Shown piece after piece: positions 44,723-54,625 of a stretch of 64,000 bases of DNA. Location: assembly GCA_963930645.1 (NCBI GenBank), contig OZ005648.1, positions 245,249,436 through 245,313,435 of the forward strand, read 5' to 3'. The notes under the pieces are model-generated. The model saw nothing but the letters and a program-made list of their open reading frames with translations, made no database searches and was not told the DNA's origin. This DNA is from Salticus scenicus. Taxonomy: Eukaryota; Arthropoda; Arachnida; Araneae; Salticidae. The position numbers were made by a program, and so were the translations under genes. Within the stretch, counting starts at the first letter, position 1. Each line of letters begins with the position of its first letter.

Positions 44723-44925
44723 TGTATCAGATTCCAAGACAAAAAGTGGCTTAGAAAGAATAATTAAAGTCTGGGAAGACAGAAAGATATATGATGCTAC
44801 TATAATTAGTAGACTTCGGTCTGCCATGAAACTTGAATCTTCACCTGTTGCATCATCTAAGAAATCAGATTCCCAGAGTGACAAACTTAAACGTAAAGCT
44901 GCTGAGAAAAAAACAAAGTCAATTG
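44723..44925 (+). CDS. RPRD1B: RPRD1 family CID protein, exon 3
   Basis: This encodes residues 95-162: the last CID helices (SGLERIIKVWEDRKIYDATI, then ISRLRSAMK) and the start of the Ser/Lys-rich linker (SSPVASSKKSDSQSDKLKRK), which likely includes a nuclear localisation signal. The acceptor is AG at 44721-44722 after ACATTTT. One base completes the phase-2 codon of exon 2. The donor is GTAAGT at 44926, phase 1. The IIKVWEDRxIY motif matches the conserved LLNIWQER-type CID helix. Confidence 0.95.
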
Positions 44926-45864
44926 GTAAGTTATCTACTAAAAATTAAATTTTATTGTATTGGTGTATTATTATCGTAATTATAAAGCTCTCAAATCTTG
45001 TTTACTTGCTGAAGATAAAATCTTCATTTTCAGATTTCATTTTTTTCCACTTAAAAAAAGAGGGCTGTTGTAAATTTTGAAGCCTTTGTTCATATGCCCG
45101 TCTTTTGCACTGTAGCTTTGAAACCAGGGTTTTGGACTCACCCAAAAATTCAATAAAACCCAGACTTAAATGGGTTTAATTGGATTTTTTAAAATTAATC
45201 AAAATGTTCACTTTTTAAAAAATCATTTGTTATTTTTTATTTAACGTTAAGTGTATACTTAAATATACTTTCAGTACAAATATATGCAAAAGTGATATAA
45301 TTACTTTTCCACTTCAACATAAGAAAAGTTACTTTTTTTTTTTTTACCAATAATACCCAAAGCAATGCTTTTTTATTCTATCTTCAATATCTGTTTTGAA
45401 CAGAACAGTTTTTAAAAAAGAAAGATAATACAGGGGTCAATCCAGGTTTTGATTTTTGGGTCCCTTTTTTGTGAAAAACAAAATATTTTTGTGAAATTTT
45501 TATTTATTTATTTATTTTATTTTATTATTATTATTATTATTATTTTGAAAAATAAAATAATTTTATGAAAAAATAAAATATTGTATAAAATCTTCCATTT
45601 TTGCAGTCATTGCATATAGTGTTTAATATCAAGTTAAAAGAGTTTTGTTGAGCCCAATTAGAGCATTAATTAAAAATAATACTGAAAACATAGAAACATT
45701 TGATAAAAATATCATTTTTATAAAACACAATCTTGTGAAGGGTAGTGCTGGACGATGTTGACATTTCTTAAATCAATATAGTGTTCATCTAAATACCGAT
45801 ATAAGAATATATTGATTTAATGCAGCATTACCTTCTGTAGGGATTAGTCCCTACATGTTAGGAC

Positions 45865-45887
<23 letters not shown>

Positions 45888-45895
<8 letters not shown>

Positions 45896-45966
45896 CAACC
45901 AAGACGGAGATTGAACTGAAGACCTTCTTTTCTCAAGTCAAACAATCTGGCACTGTGCCATGCTTT
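45888..45966 (-). mobile_element. Decayed tRNA-derived SINE
   Basis: On the minus strand TGGCACAGTGCCAGATTG (A-box-like) and CTTCAGTTCAATCTCCGTC (B-box-like) are followed by a long T tract (plus-strand A run 45867-45893). The fold is poor, so it is a degenerate copy. Confidence 0.4.
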
Positions 45967-46261
45967 TTTGCCCACAGTTTCGTTAATTTTGATAAAAGGG
46001 ATTAAATTTTCTAGGGTTTTATCTTGGCCTATGGGTGAGTTGTTGCACAAAATTTGCCCTTTAGCCTATGTTTATGACCACGCTCTTTAATTTAATCTTG
46101 GTTTAATTTTAGTAGGAATTTTACTGATTCATACTTTCCTTGTGAGTGGATGTATGATAGCTCCAAATTTTATCCGACTTAAATTCAATCATAAGAAGTA
46201 GAAAACTTAAAAATGAGGTTGAACTATATTAGGATATTGCTTATGGTACTCCATATATAAT

Positions 46262-46365
46262 CAACAGCAAAATTATTGGAGCACTAGCAATAATTCCTTT
46301 ATAAAAAAAAAAGTACTCTTAATACTGCTTTGTTAAATAAATCCTTCTCAAGTCATGTTTTTACA
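46262..46365 (+). repeat. Single arm of the 974/3334-type Tc1 miniature
   Basis: CAACAGCAAAATTATTGGAG, CACTAGCAATAATTCCTTTA and TTAAATAAATCCTTCTC align with the left arm of the element at 974 and the complement of the right end at 3540. The opposite arm is not seen. Confidence 0.65.
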
Positions 46366-46469
46366 CATTCAAGAATTTTATCCTAGTTGACTATTACTAT
46401 TACAGAAAATTGTTTTTTAGTTTCACAATAATCCTTACTGTAATAATATCCTTACTGTATATTTCGTAC

Positions 46470-46775
46470 ATTTATAGAAAATTTTGTCATATACTGGAAA
46501 GTATTTATTATATCCTTATGTTCTGAAATGGGACGACAGTGCCATTTGTATAGTGATGTGTACAAAATGTGAATAAACGCTAATTTATATCAGGGTGCAA
46601 GTATGTAAAACTTTTTACAAAATTCTGTGCATTATTTCTTGTGCTAAAGTCATCGGAAATTTTTTTTTCACACACAAGCAGACAGATAATTCTTAAAAAT
46701 GGTCAAAATGTTCTCTAGACTTCTCCAAACATGTAAATCCATTGAAAACCGGAAAATAAAAATTTTTACAAGTAC
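46470..46775 (-). mobile_element. Decayed HINE, minus strand
   Basis: Read on the minus strand it has AAAATTTTTATTTTCCGG, TTTACATGTTTGGAGAAG and CATTTTTAAGAATTATCTGT followed by a short CTGC/TG microsatellite, the order of the HINE 5' half. The 3' half is too diverged to delimit. Confidence 0.55.
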
Positions 46776-46799
46776 GTTCTTGTAATGAATACCTACAGA

Positions 46800-48147
46800 A
46801 GAATGCAAGAATGCAAAAATCAACAATGGACCATAGAAAAATTATATCAGTTTGACAAAATTAAATTTTTTCCTTGAAATTATTATTTTTATCACAGAAA
46901 TGTTTCACATTGACTCATGACTCGCGATGTGATGTTTTGTGAGTAACTTTTAGAACATTTGAAACATGGCAATTTATTTATTTAATTTTTAACTAATTGA
47001 TAAATTTGGAATTTTATTATTTCTTATTACTTTTTAATGCATTACAATATTTATATTCCCTACTTACATGCAAACAAATTACAAAAAGGTAATCAGCAGA
47101 AAATTCCTAAGTAAGAGAAGAGAGCTTCACACGTGATATTAAATTTCTATAGTGCCTTGAATCTATTAATAAATGTAATTCTTATTTAAAATTTTCTAAA
47201 ATACAATTTTTTTTTAAATCACAAGATTTTCTTTTTTTTTTTATTGAAGTTTAAATTTTTTTCTTATTTTAGATTAAATTACATCAAATATTAGAACATA
47301 CAAAAAGACTTAAATAACTAGCTTAGTGTCTTAAACCAATATTCTCTTCTCAGTATGCCTGTGCAACGCTAAATCAAAAGGCTAAATATTATTCTCTTGA
47401 TTCTTTGCAGTTTGATTGAGTCAAGATTTTCATGATTTAGCTATTTATGACTGTGCATGCTTTACACTAAACTGATATCCTATTGAATGAATAGCTGTCT
47501 GGCATTATTCCAGCATTACTGAATCGGTTTAGCCTGGCATCAGATGTTCGTGTTTTCTTTTATATTTCTGCACTGATATTTCATGGAAGATGAAATATTT
47601 AAATTGAATAAATGATATTAGCGTTAAATCGATATTTGATTTTACAGCCACGCGATCGAGCCTCGACTTGAACCTCCGATTCTGAAGATATCCGTTTGAA
47701 TGGAAAGCTATACAATATTCTAACAGAAGTTAGGATGTTAGGAAGGACTGCAAAGTCTGTTCTCAGAGAAATAAACCTTGAAAAATCATCAAATGACATA
47801 TTATTATAATACTTGCCCCGACAAGCTGGGCATCCATCTTGGAAATTGTTACATAAAATATCACACACCAAAAAATTACAGAGACTTATATTTAAGAAAT
47901 TATGTTTATAAAGGTGTAAAGATATATAAAATGTTAAAATATAAAAATTTTATACATTAATTTGTGTGTGATGATTTTAAGTTACTGGTAAGAAATGCGT
48001 TAAAAAGGCTGCGAAACGTCTCGAGTTGCTGGTGTGTTGCGTGAAAAAGGCCCCGAGTGCAAAGGGTTAACATATATTCCCCAGTTTAGACCAATCTAAA
48101 TCTTAAGTATACAAAGGTTATTTATTTTTTAATTATTTATAATTAAT
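46800..48147. other. Non-coding sequence inside the 7.3-kb insertion
   Basis: AT-rich. A minus-strand frame at 47599-47871 (90 codons) has no motif I recognise. No RNA gene is seen. Confidence 0.5.
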
Positions 48148-48246
48148 TACCTTCTTCTATATTCCATAAAGGAAAGTATTTGATTCGTAAAAATTTTCGA
48201 CGGATTTACCCGTTTTGAGAGGTCCAGAACACGATTTGACCATTTT

Positions 48247-48871
48247 TACTTTCTTCTATATGTAATATAGAGAAAGTATTGGATTCGCGAAAATTTTCGA
48301 CCTCCGTTTTTTGACGGATCTACACGTTTTGGGATGTCCTGAACACGAATTGATAGTTTTTAAAAAATGTCTGTCTGTGCGTCTGTCTGTCTGTCTGTCT
48401 GTGTGTCTGTCTGTATCATTTTTTTGTGGACGCTGTATCTCACGAACCAATGGATGAAATTTAACCAAACTTGGTATTTAGTTGCACCCTGACATGAACT
48501 GGTGCCTATTAGATTTGGGGATCAATAGCTCAACAGGTGGCGCTGTGATCGCATTTTATGCAAATTTTTAACATGGCAGCATAGGACAAAATTCCGTATA
48601 AATGGGCATAATGAGAGTTATTTTAAACTTGTGATTGTAAAATTAATATGAATTATTGATAATAGTAGTAGTTAACTAGAAAAAAAAAAATTGTGCATGG
48701 GGGGGCATCGGTTCCCCCCCTGAGGGGGAAGTACCCCCCGGGGGAGGTTAAATTTTGAAGATGGGTATCATTCGAAAGATCTCGTCAATACCTTTAAAAC
48801 GAATGGTTGAACCATAAATCTGTGATAATTTAAAACAAAGTTATCGATTTTTTTTACTTTTAACAAAAAAA

Positions 48872-48904
<33 letters not shown>

Positions 48905-49529
48905 TTTTAAACGAAATTTTACCAAACTTAATATTTAGTTGGTCCCCGACATAAACTGGTGCTGATTATATTTGGGGATCAATAGCTCAACAGGAGGCGC
49001 TGTGATAGCATTTTATCTAAATTTTTAACATGGCAGAATAGGACAAAAATTCGTATAAATGTGCATAATAAGAGTTATTTTACACTTGTGATTGTAAAAT
49101 TAATATGAATTATTGATAATAGTAGTACGTAACTAGGAAAAAAAGTTTGTGCATGGGGGAGGCATCGCTTCCCCCCTGGGGGGGAGGTAAATTTTGAAGA
49201 TGGGTATCATTCGAAAGATCTCGTCAATACCTTTAAAACGAATGGTTGAACTATAAATCTGTGATAATTTAAAACAAAGTTATCGATTTTTTTTTTTACT
49301 TTTAACCAAAAAAAAAAAAAAAAAAACTTAGAAAAAAAATCGCATTTTTTTTTTTTTTTAAATATTGTTAGTGATTGAATATGTATTAATTTTTACAAAA
49401 AAAAAAAAAAAAAAAACCTTAGAAAAAAAAATATCGTATTTTTTTTTTTTTTTTTTTAAATATTGTTACTGATTGAATATGTATAGGAAAATATAGAAGA
49501 AAGTCTTGTGGTGGCCACAACATACTAGT
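48247..49529 (+). mobile_element. HINE nested inside the preceding HINE
   Basis: The 5' end is TACTTTCTTCTATATG with inverted partner ATATAGAGAAAGTATTGG. A GTCT microsatellite lies at 48368-48417 and the opposing G/C block occurs twice (48697-48746 and 49155-49188), so the body is partly duplicated. The 3' end has ATATAGAAGAAAGT, the hairpin TTGTGGTGGCCACAA and CATACTAGT. It separates GACCATTTT from TAGTAAATG of the host HINE, consistent with insertion between two T residues. Confidence 0.92.
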
Positions 49530-50119
49530 TAGTAAATGCCTGTGTGTGTGAGAGAGAGACAAAGATTTTGTGGTGACTGTATCTCTGGAAATACTGTTAA
49601 GAATCGTATATAAATTTATATGTAGATGCACCTTGACCTAAATTAGTGCCTATCAACTCTTAGTGCCAACTGCTCAACAGGTGGCGCTGCTATACAGCAA
49701 TTTCTGCAATTTAAGGGGAGACTATATCTCAGGTTCTATAGCGTATCATCACACAAAACTTGATATGTGAGAAGGCCATTTATGAAACATTATGCTGATT
49801 CAATTTGAATGCTTATCGGCCAACAAATGATGGTGCTGCTATACAGCAATTTTCACAATTTAAGGGAAGGCTATATCTCAGGAACTACAACAGAGAATTG
49901 CAAATAAATTTATATGTAGATGCACCTTGACATAAATTAATGGCTATCACCTTTTGGTGTCAACCGCTCAACAGGTTGCACTGCTACACAGCGATTTCTG
50001 CAGTTTAAGAGAAGGCTATATCTCAGGTTCTATTGCATATCCATCAAACAAATCTTGATATGTGAGAAGGCCATTTATATGACATTATGCTGATTCAATT
50101 TGGATGCTTATCAACCAAT

Positions 50120-50825
50120 AACCGGGATTCATACAGGTCAATTTTACTACCGTTTATGTGTACCTTCACAAAAATTGACCTGGCAAAAAAGGTACCTTCA
50201 CAAAAATCATATAGCTAAAATGGGTACTTTCACAAAAATCTTAGTCATCCCAACAAAATCTGACATTTAAATGAACACATTTTTGAAGAAAAGTAACTTA
50301 TTTGTGCATATTTGTTGATGCGATTCATGAAACAAGAATTACAGAAAATACTGGTTTTAATCTACACGTGTTTGCTATGGGAGAGAAACGGCATAGCATA
50401 AGTAAACAAAACTATCCTAGCGTGTATCGGTACAGACTGTCTTAAGTTGTGTCCACAGTGTACTGTTTGCTGATTTGACGTTCTTATTACTGTATGGTGA
50501 TGTGTCAATCCTCCCTGGTACAATTCATGTATAGTGCAGTGATACTAGCATGAATAAAAACAACTTCTACTTATACTCTCTCTACTGAAAATACTTATTT
50601 CAGAGAGAAATGAGTTTTGGTTCCTGTTCTGCTATAAGCCTCACACTAACTGCTAAACGTTATTTTTATTATTTTACTTAGATTGAACCCCCCCCCCCCC
50701 CACACACACACACGCACACACAGAGAGAGAGAGAAAAAGAGTGCACTACAGTTTTTCACAAAAATAAAATATTGTTAGGATTTTTCACAAAAATAAGTAT
50801 TAAGTTTGAAATCGTGGATTGGCCT
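50120..50825. mobile_element. Unclassified insertion in the 48148 HINE
   Basis: Compared with the sister copy near 51970, the host HINE is interrupted after CTTATCAACCAATA and resumes at AATAAGTGGCGCTAC, giving a 4-bp direct repeat AATA. The insert has three TTCACAAAAAT phrases at the left (50166-50242), two at the right (50755-50800) and a CA/GA microsatellite at 50700-50733. Its right end (complement CAGAGGCCAATCCACG) resembles CAGGGGTCAATCCAGG at 45432. The class is unknown. Confidence 0.5.
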
Positions 50826-51180
50826 CTGAATAAGTGGCGCTACTATACTGCAAATTTCCTTGATAACGGGAAGGATATATATCAACTTCAATGGCATATA
50901 ACTGTATGAAACTTGATATGCGAGATAACTATTATAAAAAAGCATTTTTTAAGTTGTTATTTATACACAATAAAACTGTCTTTCTTTGTATATTTAGTGT
51001 TAGTTTTTTCTAAGATGCAAATCATTTGCATTCATCATGTTAGATAATTTTAATAAATAATAGTTTTAATAAATTATTTGGACAATTTAGTGAATTTGTA
51101 TAAGAAAATATAGAACAAAGTCTTGTGGTGGCCACAATATACTAGTTTTTATTTTGTAATAAGTTTTCTCTTAATATTAT

Positions 51181-52298
51181 TACTTTCTTCTATATTCAAT
51201 ATAGAAGATATTCAATATATAATATTCAAAAATAATATATAAAATAATATATAAATTCAATAATATATAAAATTTTTACGAATCCAATACTTTCTACTAT
51301 ATTCAATAGAAGAAAGTATTGGATTCGTAAAAATTTTCAACTTCTGGTTTTCGACGGATTTACACATTTTGAGAGATCTAGAACACGATTTGATCATTTT
51401 TAGAAAATATCTGTGGGTGTGTGGGAGAGACAAAAATTTTATGGAGACTGTATCTCTGGAACTACTGCTCAGAATTGTATATAAATTTATATGTAGATGC
51501 ACCCTGATCTAATTTAGTGCCTATCAACTTTTGGTGTCAACTGCTCAACAGGTGGCACTACTATACAGCAATTTCCGCAATTTAAGGGAAGGCTATATCT
51601 CAAATTCTATTGTGTATAATCAAACAAAACTTCATATGTGAGAAGACCATTATGAGACATTAGCTGATTCAATTTGAATACTTATCGGCCAACAGGTGGC
51701 ACTGCTATACAGCGATTTCCGTAGTTTAAGGGAAGGCTATATCTCAGGAACTACAACACAGAATTGCGTATAAATTTATAAGTAGATGCACCTTGACATA
51801 AATTAATGCCTACCTACTTTTGGTGTCAACCGCTCAACAGGTGGCACTGCTACACAGTGATTTTCGCAATTTGAGGAAAGGCTATATCTCAGGTTCTATG
51901 GCATATCATCTAACTGAACTTGACATGTGAGAAAGCCATTATGAGACATTTCGCTGATTCAATTTGGATGCTTATTGGCCAAAAGGTGGCACTGCTATAC
52001 TGCAATTTTCCTCGATAATAGGAAGGATTTTTCTCAACTTGCTTAGCATATAACTATACGAATCCTGATATGTAAGATAACCATTATAAAAATCCATTTT
52101 TTTTTAAGATGCTATTTATAGACAATAAAACTGTCTTTCTTTGGGTATTTAGTGTTATTTTTCTCTAAGATGAAAATCGTTTGCATTCATCTTATTAGAT
52201 AATTTTAATAAATAATAGTTTTAATAAATTATTTGTATGAAGTGAATATGTATAGAAAAATATAGAAGAAAGTCTTGTGTTGTCCCCAACATGCTAGT
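51181..52298 (+). mobile_element. HINE with duplicated 5' terminus
   Basis: TACTTTCTTCTATATTCAAT at 51181 is followed by an AT-rich spacer and a second, complete 5' terminus at about 51290. The rest is canonical: TTTACACATTTTGAGAG, a short TG microsatellite and CTGTATCTCTGG, then repeated TGGCACTGCTATACAGC units at about 51555, 51700 and 51845. The 3' end has ATATAGAAGAAAGT, then a mutated hairpin (TTGTGTTGTCCCCAA) and CATGCTAGT. Confidence 0.88.
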
Positions 52299-52484
52299 TT
52301 TCTTTTGAAATAAAACTTAAAATTCAAACCCAATAGTGTTATTTTAGGTAAAATATTTAAAAACCCAGCTAAACCCACCCAGGTTGTGTTTTTTTAAAAC
52401 CTTGTTTGAAACAAGGTTTAAAAAAACACAATCGTTGTATGTTACTAAATATATGTTACTGTCTATACAATGTTGTTTGGAATA

Positions 52485-52790
52485 TCTTACTGTCCAAAGA
52501 ATAATAAATGATGAGGATGAAGTTGACCCATTACAAACTGCAGGTATTTATCAAATAAGCTATAAAAAACAAAAATAATGAAAAATAGAATTAGGGAGCA
52601 CCAAAACGATATTAAATACAATAAAATAACAACAGCTCTAACTGAAACCAATAATGAAACACTGATTGATATCAATTTTAATGAAGTTTGCAAATTATCA
52701 AATTTTAATAACTATAATTATGCGTCATTGAGCAAAGCAATTGAAATCATGGCCCATGAGCGCATGTGCTACGAGCAAGAGTAAACTCAA
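52485..52790 (+). pseudogene. Penelope-like element, GIY-YIG endonuclease remnant
   Basis: The plus-strand frames give DPLQTAGIYQISYK (the GIY motif of the Penelope endonuclease) ending in a stop. An in-frame continuation from 52578 reads NRIREHQNDIKYNK (the R-x-x-EH-x-x-x-I block), followed by IDINFNEVCKLSNFNNY and a C-terminal helix. The segment between GIY and the Arg/Glu block, which normally carries the YIG and zinc-binding Cys residues, is missing. The reverse transcriptase is absent. Confidence 0.7.
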
Positions 52791-52869
52791 CTTGTAGATT
52801 GAGGTTGGCTCTCACTACTGAACAAAAATCAACAAAAGCAAGCTAAAAGTCCCAAAAGCAACGCATCTG

Positions 52870-52897
52870 AAGAAGGACTGGCGCTAGACTGAAAGTG
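52870..52897 (+). ncRNA. Degenerate hammerhead-like motif of Penelope-like element
   Basis: CTGAAGA, then AGGACTGGCGCTAGACT, then GAAAGTG follows 80 bp after the Penelope-like coding remnant. The order CUGANGA - stem - GAAA fits, but the stem has mismatches. Penelope-like elements are known to carry hammerhead motifs. Activity of this copy is unlikely. Confidence 0.3.
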
Positions 52898-53283
52898 TTA
52901 ATGGAGCAACTGTAAAGTAAACCATTTATTTTTAATTTGGTGACCAAGTTGCCAGATTGGATGCCAAATCGCTAAAATTGATGCCAAGACCAAAATCTGT
53001 GATGGCTACAAATTTAACGGCTTGGTGAGATTAGTGATCAAATTTGGCAACAAATATGGTGTCTGAATAATAGCCAGAATTAGTAAATCCTTTCTCAATT
53101 TTAGCTTAATTGTTTTGGTAAAATGTATCATTTCTTTTGACTAATTTTCACTAAAGAGAACAAAAGTAGGCCATCTATACTCGAATGATTTTGATTGAAC
53201 TCTAAGCTATGCATTTGCCTATGAGAAATTCTGCAATAAGTCATGGATAAGTAATAAGCCATGTCACTATGCCTGAAAAAAAA

Positions 53284-54020
53284 GGGGGGGGGGTGGCAAA
53301 ATGGGGTGGTAGGGCAAAACAGGGTTTTTGATAACCCCACTTATACAATGTTGTCATCTGTATGTCATTGCTATAGGTTGTACATGCCGTATCCGATATA
53401 CATTTTCACGGGAGATACTGCTTGCAGAGTCACAGACAGATATGCTCCCTAGATTTATGTACTTTTTTATTACCCTGATATTCTGATATAAGGTAAGTGT
53501 GTTGTTTGGATATTTTAATTGTTAGGTTAGCTTGCAGATACAAACGTGACACATTGTATTTGCTAAAAGGTATGTTTTTTAAGTGAATTGCATGAAAGAG
53601 TAGAACTACATTCAGTGTGATTTATTATGTAGACCTAGTTGTTTTGCATGGTTGCTTGTAAGGCAAAACGAGGTATCTCGAGGTGGAGTCAAAAGGTCAA
53701 ATGGCAAAAAAATTGGGCGTCGGACAGTTCACAAGCCAAGAAAAGTCACGTTCCTACCCTACCAACAGACGACATATCCTCAGACAGTGATCCAGACAAT
53801 GTAGATGTTACATGCTTGTACTGTCACGGAATATATGCAAGATCAACACAAGGAGAAGGATGGATCAAGTGCAGTGAATGTAACAAATGGGCTCATGACT
53901 TGTGCGCCAGTGTTGATGAGGACGATGACAGGTTCATACATGAACTGTGTCAGTAAAGTTTGTTAAGTTAAGAGGTACCCCATTTTACCCTATTCCGTAG
54001 GACAAAATGGGGAAGTTTGC
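53284..54020 (+). mobile_element. DNA transposon remnant (CENP-B/pogo-like?) around zinc-finger ORF
   Basis: The left side has TGGCAAAATGGGGTGGTAG and AGGGCAAAACAGGG. The right side has GTACCCCATTTTACCCTATT and GGACAAAATGGGG. These inverted ATTTTGCC/AAAATGGGG phrases bracket the zinc-finger coding remnant. Exact termini and target duplication are not clear. Confidence 0.5.
53649..53956 (+). pseudogene. Transposase C-terminal tail with PHD-like zinc finger
   Basis: The first ATG of the frame is at 53639; an ATG at 53649 is also possible in this frame set, and the true start is probably upstream and lost. A basic region (KAKRGISRWSQKVKWQK) leads to an acidic stretch (DISSDSDPDNVD). A Cys/His finger follows: CLYCHGIYARSTQGEGW, CSECNKWAHDLC and a final Cys before the stop. 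Such PHD-like fingers terminate some pogo/CENP-B-type transposases of invertebrates. No DDE domain is present. Fragment of a transposase; the family assignment is tentative. Confidence 0.5.
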
Positions 54021-54531
54021 TGTATTTCAAATTCCAATACTACAGAATAACTGCTTGTTTTCAGGAAAGTTCATCAACTGGAACCTGCCTGTTTATTTAC
54101 GAATCACAATTGCCTCACACAAAAATTTCAATGTTTTCATAACAATGTGTATATTCCAGTGGGTGTAAAAGGAAGTCATGTGGTGTCCACATCATTTTTT
54201 TTCTATTCCTATTACCTCCTTGTGCTTTGTAGCACTTTTATATATGTATCGCTCATTTTAAATATATTTATATTTTGATTTATTTATTTTAATATTAATC
54301 TTACCTAACCAAATATTCTAATACAATTTCGTTATATTTTTGTCATATACAAACTAATGTGAAATTTTCTTTTCTTTTATTGTCTGAAAACTAATATAAT
54401 GTGTAGAAATTATGAAAGTGAAATTATTGTTCCAGTTTTATGTATTTCTTACTGTTTCTTAAAATAATTGAATGATCTTATTTAATAAGCTTTTATAAAG
54501 AGTCAAATTATATCAGATTTATCTGTGAGCT

Positions 54532-54625
54532 TTAACACTAGAATGACTAAAGAAGTCAAAATAGCTGCTTTGATCATTCATTGGCTTTGCGTTTAAAACA
54601 AAATGCACTATCTTTTGAGTGTTAA
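54532..54625 (+). mobile_element. 94-bp TTAA-flanked mini-element (candidate)
   Basis: TTAACACTAGAATGAC at the left and the complement of TTAACACTCAAAAG at the right give short imperfect inverted ends with TTAA at each side. A second TTAATACTAGAAATATG phrase lies at about 54811 in direct orientation. It resembles a piggyBac-type miniature, but it is very short. Confidence 0.35.

Larger units (their letters stand above)
48148..51146 (+). mobile_element. HINE interrupted by a second HINE
   Basis: The 5' part (48148-48246) starts TACCTTCTTCTATATTCC and reads TTTACCCGTTTTGAGAG to GACCATTTT. The element resumes after 49530 with TAGTAAATGCCTGTGTGTG and CTGTATCTCTGG, exactly as the sister copy at 51390 does without interruption. 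The 3' end has TATAGAACAAAGTCTTGTGG, the hairpin TTGTGGTGGCCACAA and ACTAGT at 51146. A second block of foreign DNA occupies about 50120-50825. The body has imperfect repeats of a GCACTGCTATACAGC unit. Confidence 0.88.
45125..52404 (+). mobile_element. Probable hAT-type insertion, 7.3 kb, carrying nested HINEs
   Basis: The left end is CAGGGTTTTGGACTCACCCA and the right end the complement of CAAGGTTTTAAAAAAACACA. The exact 8-bp duplication is TTTGAAAC (45117-45124, 52405-52412). AAACCCA-type subterminal motifs cluster at both ends. Nested inside are HINEs (46470, 48148/48247, 51181), a SINE-like piece and other repeats. A local palindrome overlaps the right flank, so the duplication could be partly coincidental. 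No transposase is recognised inside. Confidence 0.55.

Noticed and set aside
47599..47871. 90-codon minus-strand frame with FDDFSRFISLRTDFAV
   Set aside because: It looked possibly protein-like, but I recognise no family and there is no flanking continuation; not called.
50120..50825. hAT element with 8-bp duplication
   Set aside because: Only AATA is repeated at the edges, and the left end does not mirror the right end, so a hAT call is not supported.
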